Assembly: GCF_964199755.1 (NCBI RefSeq)
Contig: NC_133900.1
Span: 76,058,727-76,122,726, forward strand
Reading direction: 5' to 3'
DNA: 64,000 nucleotides
DNA from: Larus michahellis
Taxonomy: Eukaryota; Chordata; Aves; Charadriiformes; Laridae
Shown here: in pieces, positions 37,501-44,384 of the stretch
How positions within the stretch are numbered: the stretch's first letter is position 1
Layout: every line of letters starts with the position of its first letter
Program-made: the position numbers and the translations under genes
Notes under the pieces: generated by a model
Told to the model about the DNA's origin: nothing
The model's input: only the letters and a program-made list of their open reading frames with translations
Database searches by the model: none

Positions 37501-37844
37501 TAATGGATAAAAAAACTTCATTTTTTTTTTTTCATGCAGCAACTCAGTTTACTGAACTTTATTGTTAGCAAGCTTTAGTTTTCAAATGACACCTGAACTG
37601 AGAATCAGTTAATGAGCCAATGTTTTGCAGTTGACATATAGTGAGTGTATTGTTCCAGTTGACGTTTCCTGAAGTTTGCTTTCTTTGGCAGGTTGTGTGG
37701 CATTCCATGCAAGATGAGTTTATACGACAATACAAGCACTTTGAAGGGCTGATAGCTCGCTGCTATCCTGGATCAGGAATTACTATGGAATTCACTATAC
37801 AGGATATTTTAGACTACTGCTCCAGTATTGCACAGTCTCATTAA
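10383..37844 (+). CDS. EXOC1: EXOC1 (exocyst complex component 1, Sec3), complete
   Basis: Nineteen coding exons join in frame to 902 residues: 10383-10506, 11390-11520, 13579-13738, 14611-14631, 15143-15330, 16275-16502, 16746-16878, 17043-17152, 21827-21976, 23407-23512, 26856-26900, 28061-28224, 29964-30074, 30561-30637, 31197-31425, 32574-32757, 34823-35022, 36532-36726, 37692-37844. All have GT-AG ends. The protein starts [20 protein letters not shown] and ends IAQSH, as I know for vertebrate EXOC1 (894 residues in human). The exocyst tethers secretory vesicles to the plasma membrane; Sec3 marks the site through its N-terminal PH-like PI(4,5)P2-binding domain (roughly residues 30-135, rich in lysine). 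Coiled coil follows at about 150-270, then the long helical Sec3 C-terminal region. Two short exons (21 and 45 nt) are in-frame cassettes. Identification is firm; exon limits rest on reading by eye. Confidence 0.96.
10603..10627. repeat. Inverted repeat in EXOC1 intron 2
   Basis: Perfect 10-nt arms (10603-10612 and 10618-10627) around a 5-nt loop. A partial second copy of the motif (CTAAGGAAATAGGTACTTTCC) follows at about 10653-10673, with the short direct repeat TAGTCCTTACTTA between. Confidence 0.6.
11390..11520 (+). CDS. EXOC1: EXOC1 coding exon 2 (residues 42-85)
   Basis: Encodes [20 protein letters not shown] and the rest of the PH-like core, ending VDAKDAVK in phase 0 before GTATGT. 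The lysine-rich strand KVKKSDK fits a lipid-binding surface. Confidence 0.95.
13579..13738 (+). CDS. EXOC1: EXOC1 coding exon 3 (residues 86-138)
   Basis: Starts [15 protein letters not shown] right after TTTTGCAG and ends LLE plus one base before GTACAT. It is the exon homologous to the last EXOC1L exon and closes the PH-like domain with its C-terminal helix. Confidence 0.95.
14611..14631 (+). CDS. EXOC1: EXOC1 coding exon 4, 21-nt microexon (residues 139-145)
   Basis: A 21-nt exon between TTCTTCAG and GTGCGT. Flanking introns are both phase 1, so it adds ELPKVAE without shifting the frame, just after the PH-like domain. As I recall the human reference protein, it reads straight from LLE to ESVPS, so this is likely an alternative exon. 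The upstream intron has TGC motifs at 14569-14571 and 14583-14585 near the pyrimidine tract, a pattern known for neural microexons controlled by SRRM4. Confidence 0.75.
15143..15330 (+). CDS. EXOC1: EXOC1 coding exon 5 (residues 146-208)
   Basis: Encodes the acidic linker [20 protein letters not shown] and the start of the coiled coil ([12 protein letters not shown]). It ends at GGG in phase 0 before GTAAAT. Confidence 0.94.
15618..15639. repeat. (GA)n microsatellite
   Basis: About ten GA units in an EXOC1 intron, just after coding exon 5. Confidence 0.85.
16275..16502 (+). CDS. EXOC1: EXOC1 coding exon 6 (residues 209-284)
   Basis: Coiled-coil exon starting [20 protein letters not shown] and ending IEFLV in phase 0 before GTAAGC. 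This part of Sec3 packs with other exocyst subunits. Confidence 0.95.
16746..16878 (+). CDS. EXOC1: EXOC1 coding exon 7 (residues 285-328)
   Basis: Starts [18 protein letters not shown] and ends ALRP plus one base before GTAATG. Confidence 0.94.
17043..17152 (+). CDS. EXOC1: EXOC1 coding exon 8 (residues 329-365)
   Basis: Starts [20 protein letters not shown] and ends FVQQ before GTATTG in phase 0. The intron before it is only 164 nt. Confidence 0.94.
17153..21826 (+). other. EXOC1: EXOC1 intron after coding exon 8
   Basis: A 4.7-kb AT-rich intron. It holds one solo LTR at 20161-20528 and, at about 19610-19681, imperfect copies of a GGTAACAATAATATTGTAT-like unit. I see nothing else. Confidence 0.6.
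20161..20528 (-). mobile_element. Solo LTR of an endogenous retrovirus, with 5-bp target duplication
   Basis: A 368-bp unit starts TGTTGTGGTTTAGCC and ends CCAGGACA, so it has TG...CA ends, and GAAGC flanks it on both sides (20156-20160 and 20529-20533). It is GC- and CpG-rich inside an AT-rich intron and contains a CAA-rich stretch (20305-20330). Sense seems to be the minus strand, where a TTAAAAG TATA-like box precedes the centre and TTAAACTGCC lies near the 3' end. The type resembles LTRs abundant in birds; the 5-bp duplication fits an ERVL-like or gammaretrovirus-like integrase. No internal viral genes remain. Confidence 0.82.
21827..21976 (+). CDS. EXOC1: EXOC1 coding exon 9 (residues 366-415)
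   Basis: Starts [20 protein letters not shown] and ends KYEGLTK before GTATGT. Both flanking introns are phase 0. Confidence 0.95.
23407..23512 (+). CDS. EXOC1: EXOC1 coding exon 10 (residues 416-450)
   Basis: Starts [20 protein letters not shown] and ends GKKF plus one base before GTAAGC. Its last base can join either the 45-nt cassette or the exon at 28061. Confidence 0.95.
23513..26855 (+). other. EXOC1: EXOC1 intron before the 45-nt cassette exon
   Basis: A 3.3-kb AT-rich intron with a G-run (24440-24456), several T-runs and an A-rich stretch. No transposon or further exon is evident. Confidence 0.55.
26856..26900 (+). CDS. EXOC1: EXOC1 coding exon 11, 45-nt cassette (residues 451-465)
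   Basis: Encodes [15 protein letters not shown] with phase-1 introns on both sides. Skipping it changes the junction from KKF-ATLP...TES-LHG to KKF-G-LHG with no frameshift. Human EXOC1 isoforms differ by the same 15 residues, so this is a conserved alternative exon. The donor is AGA|GTGAGT. Confidence 0.9.
28061..28224 (+). CDS. EXOC1: EXOC1 coding exon 12 (residues 466-520)
   Basis: Serine-rich exon ([18 protein letters not shown], then [20 protein letters not shown]). It is a probable flexible, phosphorylated linker between the coiled-coil region and the C-terminal helical bundles. It ends FDK in phase 0. Confidence 0.95.
29964..30074 (+). CDS. EXOC1: EXOC1 coding exon 13 (residues 521-557)
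   Basis: Starts [19 protein letters not shown] and ends SISGTTT before GTATGA. The tail differs from the mammalian sequence, as does the next exon. Confidence 0.93.
30561..30637 (+). CDS. EXOC1: EXOC1 coding exon 14 (residues 558-582)
   Basis: Short, fast-evolving exon ([13 protein letters not shown] and a serine/threonine-rich stretch) ending TISS plus GA before GTATGT, phase 2. Confidence 0.92.
31197..31425 (+). CDS. EXOC1: EXOC1 coding exon 15 (residues 583-659)
   Basis: Completes the split Glu codon, then [20 protein letters not shown], one of the most conserved parts of Sec3. Ends FDKCI before GTAAGT. Confidence 0.95.
32574..32757 (+). CDS. EXOC1: EXOC1 coding exon 16 (residues 660-720)
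   Basis: Starts [19 protein letters not shown] after AAATTTAAG and ends AVFVS plus one base before GTAGGT. Confidence 0.94.
32758..34822 (+). other. EXOC1: EXOC1 intron after coding exon 16
   Basis: A 2.1-kb intron with an A-run followed by a G-rich stretch (33174-33206). No element that I can name. Confidence 0.5.
34823..35022 (+). CDS. EXOC1: EXOC1 coding exon 17 (residues 721-787)
   Basis: Starts [20 protein letters not shown] and ends QPLEKLN before GTAAAT, phase 0. Confidence 0.95.
35592..36021 (-). mobile_element. Degraded solo LTR of an endogenous retrovirus
   Basis: Read on the minus strand it starts TGCGCTGGTCCTGGCC and continues with GTTAAC, an AACAC/CAATG region and a GC-rich middle, like a common family of bird LTRs related to the copy at 20161-20528. 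The far end near 35592 has decayed and I cannot find a target duplication. It lies antisense in the EXOC1 intron after coding exon 17. Confidence 0.65.
36532..36726 (+). CDS. EXOC1: EXOC1 coding exon 18 (residues 788-852)
   Basis: Starts [20 protein letters not shown] and ends EEENLLQ before GTAAAC, phase 0. Part of the C-terminal helical bundle. Confidence 0.95.
37162..37412 (-). mobile_element. CR1 LINE 3' fragment in the last EXOC1 intron
   Basis: Starts with GTAGAATCACAGAATTGCC, the complement of a CR1 3' end, and holds CTCCAGGGATGGTGACTCCA and GGGCAGCCCGTTCCAATGC, typical of the CR1 tail. About 250 bp, minus orientation, truncated at its 5' side. Confidence 0.85.
37692..37844 (+). CDS. 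EXOC1: EXOC1 last coding exon (residues 853-902)
   Basis: Starts [20 protein letters not shown] after TTTGGCAG and ends at TAA (37842-37844) with the C-terminus [11 protein letters not shown]. Confidence 0.96.
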   Translation, partial: VVWHSMQDEFIRQYKHFEGLIARCYPGSGITMEFTIQDILDYCSSIAQSH

Positions 37845-38675
37845 GCTCTAGAAAGGGAAAGAGAAGCTGGCAAAGTCTTTGCCTGTGTATAAGGGAATCA
37901 AACACTATAAATGCTATTTGTTTTTACAAGGTGGATTTCCATGTGTACGTGTAAGTTACCTGCCATGTATGTCAAATTACACTCCTGCTTCAAACGTCTT
38001 TCAGGGCAAAATGAAACCTTTGGGGATTTGTTGCTCTTCTACTGGGTTGAAGTACCGTCTGAAAGCATTAATTCTGTGAAACACTTTGGATACAGTTATT
38101 CCCTTCCCCTAAAGTTCAGATACTTTTATTTATAATCCCTTCTCTTGCTAAAAGCAGTAAGCACTACCTTCATAGTATGCAAAAAAGATACTACTGTTTT
38201 CACTAATGTTTTGCATCTTGGAAATTATGTAAGCATTAAAGACTATCAGATCTTTCTCCTTCCTCATTTTGGAAAGTATGGATGTGGAACTTTATGCAGT
38301 GGGAATGCTGAGTTCATGTTCTGAGATGTAGTGACTATGGCCATAATTCTTAATTAAACTGTGTTCATGGTATTCTTTATTTCTATGGAGCGTTATTTCA
38401 AAAAGGTGAGAATGCAGTGTTATTTCCATTGTTTTGTCTTGGCATTGAAGTAGAATCGATGTATTTCTTAAAGCTTTTTTTCTTTTCCTTTGGTAAGTAT
38501 GATGTAGCATCAGTACACTCCCACCCCACCTAACTCCCTCCTCCTCCTGGTGCTTCTGCTGCCTGTGATCCAGGACCTAGTTTTTCTTTACAGCTTGAGG
38601 AAATTGCCAAGTTGTTGGATAGAGCTGGGATGCGTGTAGAATAGAAGCAGGCACAATAAAGGTCAATGTGCAGAC
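37845..38675 (+). other. EXOC1: EXOC1 3' UTR
   Basis: Runs from the stop codon to shortly after the AATAAA at 38655-38660. An earlier ATTAAA at 38235-38240 could give a UTR of about 410 nt instead. No repeat seen within it. Confidence 0.6.
38655..38660 (+). terminator. EXOC1: Candidate distal EXOC1 poly(A) signal
   Basis: AATAAA followed by a GT-rich stretch (TCAATGTG), 811 nt after the stop. The weaker ATTAAA at 38235-38240 is the likely proximal site. Confidence 0.5.
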
Positions 38676-38696
38676 AGAGGTAAGATTACAGAATAA

Positions 38697-39361
38697 CATT
38701 ACCTCTTGTCCTGTCGCCGGGCCCCATCCTCCTGACACCCACCCTTTAAGTATTTATAAGCGTTGATAAAGTCCCCCCTCAGTTTTCTTTTCCAGACTGA
38801 ATAGACCTAAATCCCTCAGCCTTTCTTCCCAAGAGGTATGTTCTAGTCCCCTAATCATCTTTGTAGCCCTCTGCTGTACCCTCTCCAGCAGTTCCCTGTC
38901 CTTCTTGAACCGGGGAGCCCAGAACTGGACACAGTACTCCAGATGCAGCCTCACCAAGGCAGAGTAGAGGGGGAGGATGACCTCCCTCGACCTGCTGGCC
39001 ACGCTCTTCTTGGTGCACCCCAGGATGCTGTTGGCCTTCTTGGCCACAAGGGCACATTGCTGGCTCATGGCCATCCTGTTGTCCACCAAGACTCCCAGGT
39101 CTCTTTCCACCGAGCTGCTCTCCAGCAGGTCACCCCCAACCTGTCCTGGTGCATGGGGTTATTCCTCCCCAGGTGCAGCACCCTACACTTGCCCTTATTG
39201 AATTTCATAAGGTTCCACTTTGCCCAGATCTCCAACCTGTCCAGGTCTGTCTGTATGGCGGCACAGCCTCCCGGTGTGTCAGCCATCCCCCCCAGCTTTG
39301 TGTCATCGGCAAACTTGCTGAGGGTGCACTCTATCCCCTCATCCAGGTCACTGATGAATAT
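38697..39361 (-). mobile_element. CR1 LINE fragment between EXOC1 and CEP135
   Basis: Minus-strand copy of the CR1 ORF2 end. It encodes [20 protein letters not shown], then [18 protein letters not shown] and [20 protein letters not shown]. It lacks the last few hundred bases and the octamer end, so it is cut at both sides. It begins about 35 nt after the distal EXOC1 poly(A) signal. Confidence 0.88.
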
Positions 39362-39689
39362 GATTGATTGACTGATTTGGGGGTTTGAGATGCAGGTGCA
39401 AGAATAAAACCCAAACCCCAGTAATATGAATGGGAATGTTATAAAACTCCGAAGGAAAAACTAGCTTCCTCGATGGCAATTCAGCAACATTGAGGCACCT
39501 GGATTGGGGTGAGCATCTTGTAGCTTGTTAAATCCTGTTTGTCTTTTGATTACTAACATAAAATAGTTGATCCAGGTTGTATATAAGCTGCTTACCGCGT
39601 CTTTGTGGGTGACAGAAGGCCACCAAAGCAACACCAAGGCGAGAAATTCCCTTAAATTAGTGTATCCGGCCTCTAAACGAGGTCACTCG
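39362..39689. other. Unique spacer before the CEP135 promoter
   Basis: About 330 bp between the CR1 fragment and the CpG island. I see no feature in it. Confidence 0.5.
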
Positions 39690-39953
39690 TTGCTCTGACA
39701 TCAGACCTGCGCTCCCTGTGGCCTGGCCTCACCGAGGGGGCACCAGGCAACCATCCTGTGGGCAGGAAATGCAGGTGAGACCCCCTGGAAAAGACTGACG
39801 TGCGGCGGTAACCTCTGCCCCTGTCCTTTGGCTGCCACCTGAGCTAAGCTGTCGTCACGCGTGTCGTCATCCTTCCTCGGCACCAGCTCCTTCCTCAGCC
39901 CGCCGTCACAGCGCCCGGCGCGGCTCGCAGCCCGCCCCGCCTGCTTCTCGCCC

Positions 39954-39961
39954 TGACGTCA
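39954..39961. promoter_or_regulatory. CEP135: cAMP-response element TGACGTCA
   Basis: Perfect palindromic CRE, the consensus site for CREB/ATF factors, about 120 bp upstream of the CCAAT box. Confidence 0.6.
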
Positions 39962-40119
39962 GAGAGCGAGGGGTTTGTCCCCTCTGGCGTCAAACGTCCG
40001 CCGGCGGAGGCCCCCCCCTCCCCTTCCTTGCGTCACCCTGCCCCGCCCCTCGGCGCGAGGGCTGCCGGGCGGCCGGCGGGGATTGGCGGGGCGGGGCGGC
40101 GGGCGCGGGCGCGTGCCCC

Positions 40120-40133
40120 GTTGCCGAGGTGAC
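40120..40133. promoter_or_regulatory. CEP135: RFX X-box-like palindrome
   Basis: GTTGCC-GA-GGTGAC: two half-sites with a 2-bp spacer. It differs from the X-box consensus GTTGCC-NN-GGYAAC at one base. RFX factors drive many ciliary and basal-body genes, which fits a centriole gene. Confidence 0.55.
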
Positions 40134-40149
40134 AGGGCGGAAGCGGCCG

Positions 40150-40466
40150 TTGCTGCGCGGCGCCATTTTCAAACGGCCGGTGCGGCCTGAGCGGCGGGGC
40201 CTGCGGCCGCCGGGGCCGGCTGTCCGGCAGGGGCAGGAGGAGGAAGAGGGTGCTGCCGGCGGGACCGGGGCTCCTGGCGGGCGGGCGGCGGTGCGCTTGG
40301 GCTTCCAGCTCGGTCTCCGGCGGTGCCGGCAGCACGCCGGCCTCTCCTTCCCTCAGGGATCTGCAGGCCCCCTCCTCTCCCCGCCGGAGCTGCATCTCTG
40401 CCGAAGCCTCGCTGAAATGACCTTAGCGGCTCGCCCTGCGGGAGTTTGCTTTTAATGGTATGGCTG
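40150..40466 (+). other. CEP135: CEP135 non-coding exon 1 (5' UTR), start approximate
   Basis: GC-rich leader ending at the strong donor GGCTG|GTAAGA (GT at 40467-40468). Joined to exon 2 it gives a TAA in frame with and upstream of the CEP135 ATG, and two short upstream ORFs starting at 40455 and 40460. Other donors inside the island are possible. Confidence 0.5.
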
Positions 40467-40633
40467 GTAAGACCGACCCGGAGGGAGGGTGGAAAAAGTA
40501 AAAATAAAGCTGTTTCCAAAGGGACTGGCCGCACCTCTGTAGTACAGACTGGGGTTGCTGAAAGTTCTTTAAAGCTTCCAGTTTGGTGAGGTAATTGATG
40601 AGCAGGCTCATAAACCATAGGGTTTTCTTGTAC

Positions 40634-40690
40634 TGTACAGGTTCTGTACAGGTTTCTTGTACAGGTTGTTCTTGTTTTCTTGTACAGGTT
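40634..40690. repeat. Four exact copies of TGTACAGGTT
   Basis: Copies at 40634-40643, 40645-40654, 40658-40667 and 40681-40690, separated by short T-rich spacers, 170-220 nt after the CEP135 exon 1 donor. Each contains CAG|GTT after a T-rich run and so looks like a small splice acceptor. Confidence 0.7.
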
Positions 40691-43600
40691 TTGGTAACTC
40701 TTTAAAGAAGAAATCTGTTTTTCTAGAGCAAGAGTTGTCTTTCTATAGGCAAAGTGGTGACACTTCATAGCAATGTGGTGTTTGGATATCTAGTCAGAAG
40801 TGAACTCCCAGTAAAACAACCTGGAAACAGACTTTGCCAAAACAAGTGCAGGCTCATTCAGTATATCTGAAAATGATGTTGTGGTTATGGCATTTCACAA
40901 CACAGCCTTCAGCATCTGTGGAGTGTGTAGAGGCATGTACTGGAGCATTACTATAGTCAAATGGTTGGTCCGTTACCTGGGGGAAAACAAAACTAGCTCT
41001 TTATAGCAGAATGAGCTACGTGACCAGTAATTACAGGATAGGAACAGATGTTTTGTTAACTACATTTCATACACACAGGGGAAAAAAAAAGCCTTTAGCA
41101 TATCAGTTCTGATGAATGAACGGTGCTGATGTTTTAGACTCAATAAAGAAATTGATTTCATAATATATAAATTTGTCTATGCTATTTTTTTTGTGTTCTA
41201 TTGTCAGCTATGTATGTGCAGATTTTATGCTGTTTAATGCTCATCTGGGATCTGAAAGAATGGGTTAAAAGGCAAGGGACAAAATTTGCTCATTGTGTGG
41301 ATGTGTTAAGAGCAGCCCAAAGGTTGCAGAAGGGTAGCACTGGACTGAGTAATAAAGTGGGAGTTAAGTAACAGTGTTAATAAAGGCAAAGTAATACACA
41401 TCATGGGCTCTAAAGTGGCAGTTATCACTCAGAAAAATTAATCTAATTGATGCTTTAGAGTGATTATAAGGGCAAATGATAAGAGTTGTTAAGAATAGTG
41501 AAGGCTACAGCAAAGAATCTTTATAGCTGCTCTGTGGCTGCTCAGAGTGATCTTAATCTCAGAAAAAGCACGGAAAAGGGATAACCCGTACAAGCTACTA
41601 GAAGATTTTGGAAAATAGATTTGCTAAAGATGCTATCATGAATGACTGAAAGCATGAATAAGGAACGGTTATTTAGTAGGTCTTACAATTAAAAGAAAAA
41701 AAAAAAGGATGGGGGATGCACACACCCATGAATTTATGATATACTTTTCCAGACATACAGTTAAAATCAGATTCATTGCCACAGGCTATTTCGATGTAAA
41801 AGTGCAAAAGATCAAGAAAACAATTAGATGTCTAAGAAAGGTCTATCAAGTACTATTATAATGATTGAAGTTCAACTTTAGGCCCATCAAGTTCCTGTAC
41901 TATAGGCTTATAGAAAGAGAAGGTATGTAGGAGTAAGATTTGGCTTATGTTTTTTATGTTTTTATACTCTTGCCATAGCAACTGTTGGAGACACGGGGTA
42001 TTGGGTCAAACTGATCTTGGATTCAACTGTCATATATTCATTTTATATTTCCAGAAAACAGAATTTTCCTGATGGGGATGTTACTAGATACTTTTTGATG
42101 TCATGATAAGACTAGTGATAGACTCTTAATTTAGCATATGAGTTTTATGCTATGCTTGTCTAATGACAGAGGTCTGGAATTACTGACACATCATTTCTTT
42201 CCGACAAAGTACATGCAATGATTATTGTCTTTGAAGACACTTGAAATCTGTGGTAAGCTCTCTGAAATAATGACCCCCAATTCTTTTTCCTACTTTCATT
42301 CCTGGACATCTTTTGGACCTATACTCCAGCTACTCATTTCCTGAACTAATTTTGGATCAGCTGTGGATCGAAGAAATATAAGATAATGCCCTTTCTTGTT
42401 TGATACTGGTGCAATAATGTCTTGAATTAAAAATTCTCAGTCTTTAGGAAGAAGAGTGATCAACCAGAAAGATATTGGTACCTCTCAATATTAGAGTACG
42501 TTTAGGTAACTACACCTCACTTAACCGTCCATTGCAGTGATTTAGTGAGATCCTGTATCTACTTCCTAGCCACAGTTACTGGAGTGCTAACACCTGTCCA
42601 TTTATTTTCTCTGCAGTTACTGTAGAAAAACTTTATTCCCTTACAAGCTGTGACACACTTTCGTTCTTGATATCTCTTCTGTAAAACTTTCTCGATATGA
42701 TTAGTAGAAAAATTCTTTCACTTTCCAAAACACACGCTATTAAATCAAGTCTGATGAATGATTTTAAGCTAATTTAACCTTTTTAACTGATAGGGTGGTT
42801 CTTAAAGAATTCAACTGAATTCAACACCGAGCGTTCAATATTAATGCAGAAATACCAAGGTCTCATCACTTTTAGCTTTAATCTTTGTCTGCCAAAGGAG
42901 AGGAAAGAGTATTTGGTGCATATCAGTATGTTGACTTCCACTTAGTACATTGACAGTAACCATTTAGTGGAAGGAAGAGCACCTCTTCCTCCTTCAACCA
43001 TCCCACTACAATATGTAAGGAATTGTTCTCCGTGCCATTGCCTAGTTAATATCTCAACATCCTGAACCTCTTCAAACAAATATTTTGGCAGTATCTGTAA
43101 CTGATGTTGTGCTCATAAGGCTAGTGATTTTTCTCTTATCCATGGAGACGTACCTGGCAACCACAGTCCTGTTGCTAGACTTGTTTGTAGTGTTTTGATA
43201 AAATAAGATAAAATCGTGCTTTCCAGTCTCAAACATGAGAAAAACTTGCATGTTTTCTCATTGTATTATTCATAAATAATTTTATTTTCAAATACCTGCA
43301 TATATTTATTTAATATCTTTTTTAAATCTGGGGGATTGTGAAACAGCGTGGTTTAAATGATATCTGTATTCTGTCCCCTTTATATGAGATGCAAACAATG
43401 CTTCCTCAGATTGGTAGTTTGGCTGCTGAGGTCTTTGCAGCCAGTAGGTTAACTCTCTAACTCCAGAAGGACATAATGATGTAAAAATTCTTCCTCCCCT
43501 AAAGGTACATGCCAAAACCAAAATTCTCATCTGGATTCAGATACAGTAGTGCTCGTCCAGCCCCTTTTAGATCGGGTTAGTAATAAAAAGATAACTAGTT

Positions 43601-44219
43601 GGTGAAAAGCAAAAAACACCTCTGATCCTTGAACTGTATTTTCCAGAAAATGATGCAGGTAGAACTATAGTACACCAATGTGGTTTTTTTCTTTCCTGTT
43701 TTCCCTCATAGAAGAGAGATGTTCAAAGTTAATCTGTCTAGAATTTTACGTATTTTATGCAGTTTTACAAATGTTTGACATAAGTTATGTTAAGTACTGC
43801 CTGTGAACTTTGAAAGTAAGATTTATATATGAAAGAAAAAAGCATATGGGGGTTTTAAGAATAATCTGTCAATTTGCATTGTGGAAGATACCATGACTGA
43901 AAAAAATCAGAATCTGGTTCTTAGTCTTCCCACAGAAAAATCTCTTCAGAGTTCAGTTCTTACATACTGGAAAGACAAATTTACGTTCATACTCTAACAT
44001 GTTAGAAAACTAATTGCCAAGGCAAATATTTCTTTTTAAATAAATATGCAAATATACTTAAAACTTTTTAGTTGCTCTATGATTCTCTTTTGATTTACTT
44101 AAATATTAAGGACATGCTTATGCACTGTATTTCCTACACAAAAAATATTTTTTCCATTACTTTTTTCTGTATTATTACTTCTTTAAAGGACAAATGACGT
44201 AACAGATGATCTTTTGCAG
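40691..44219 (+). other. CEP135: CEP135 intron 1
   Basis: A 3.5-kb AT-rich remainder of the first intron. No exon or transposon that I can recognise. Confidence 0.55.
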
Positions 44220-44271
44220 GTGTCCTACTTTTCTTGACTGTGACAAAAACTGCTTTGGAGGAGTGTTTACA
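44220..44271 (+). other. CEP135: CEP135 5' UTR part of exon 2
   Basis: 52 nt between the acceptor CTTTTGCAG (ends 44219) and the ATG. It has no stop in the main frame; the upstream ORF from 40460 crosses it and ends at the TGA overlapping the main start (ATGA at 44272-44275). Confidence 0.65.
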
Positions 44272-44384
44272 ATGACTGCAACTGCAGAGCGAAGGTTCAT
44301 TAATCTCAGGAAACGACTAGATCAGCTGGGCTATCGGCAACCATTGGGAGTGGAGAGTTTACCTTTGGTGGAAAAGCTTTTTAG
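44272..44384 (+). CDS. CEP135: CEP135 coding exon 1 (residues 1-37)
   Basis: ATG at 44272, chosen because the protein start matches the family. It ends VEKLF plus AG before GTATTC, phase 2. Confidence 0.95.

Larger units (their letters stand above)
39690..40440 (+). promoter_or_regulatory. CEP135: CEP135 CpG-island promoter
   Basis: Strongly GC- and CpG-rich block without a TATA box. It contains a full CRE (TGACGTCA, 39954-39961), an inverted CCAAT box (ATTGG, 40082-40086), GC boxes (40084-40100), an RFX X-box-like palindrome (40120-40133) and GCGCCATTTT, an E2F/YY1-like motif (40159-40168). This set suits a broadly active cell-cycle or centrosome gene. Confidence 0.8.

Noticed and set aside
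40169-40768. 199-codon open frame on the minus strand, the longest in the window, antisense to CEP135 exon 1
   Set aside because: Its second half is low-complexity Pro/Ala/Arg/Gly from the CpG island, and its middle comes from the TGTACAGGTT repeats. No recognisable domain, so a chance product of GC-rich sequence.
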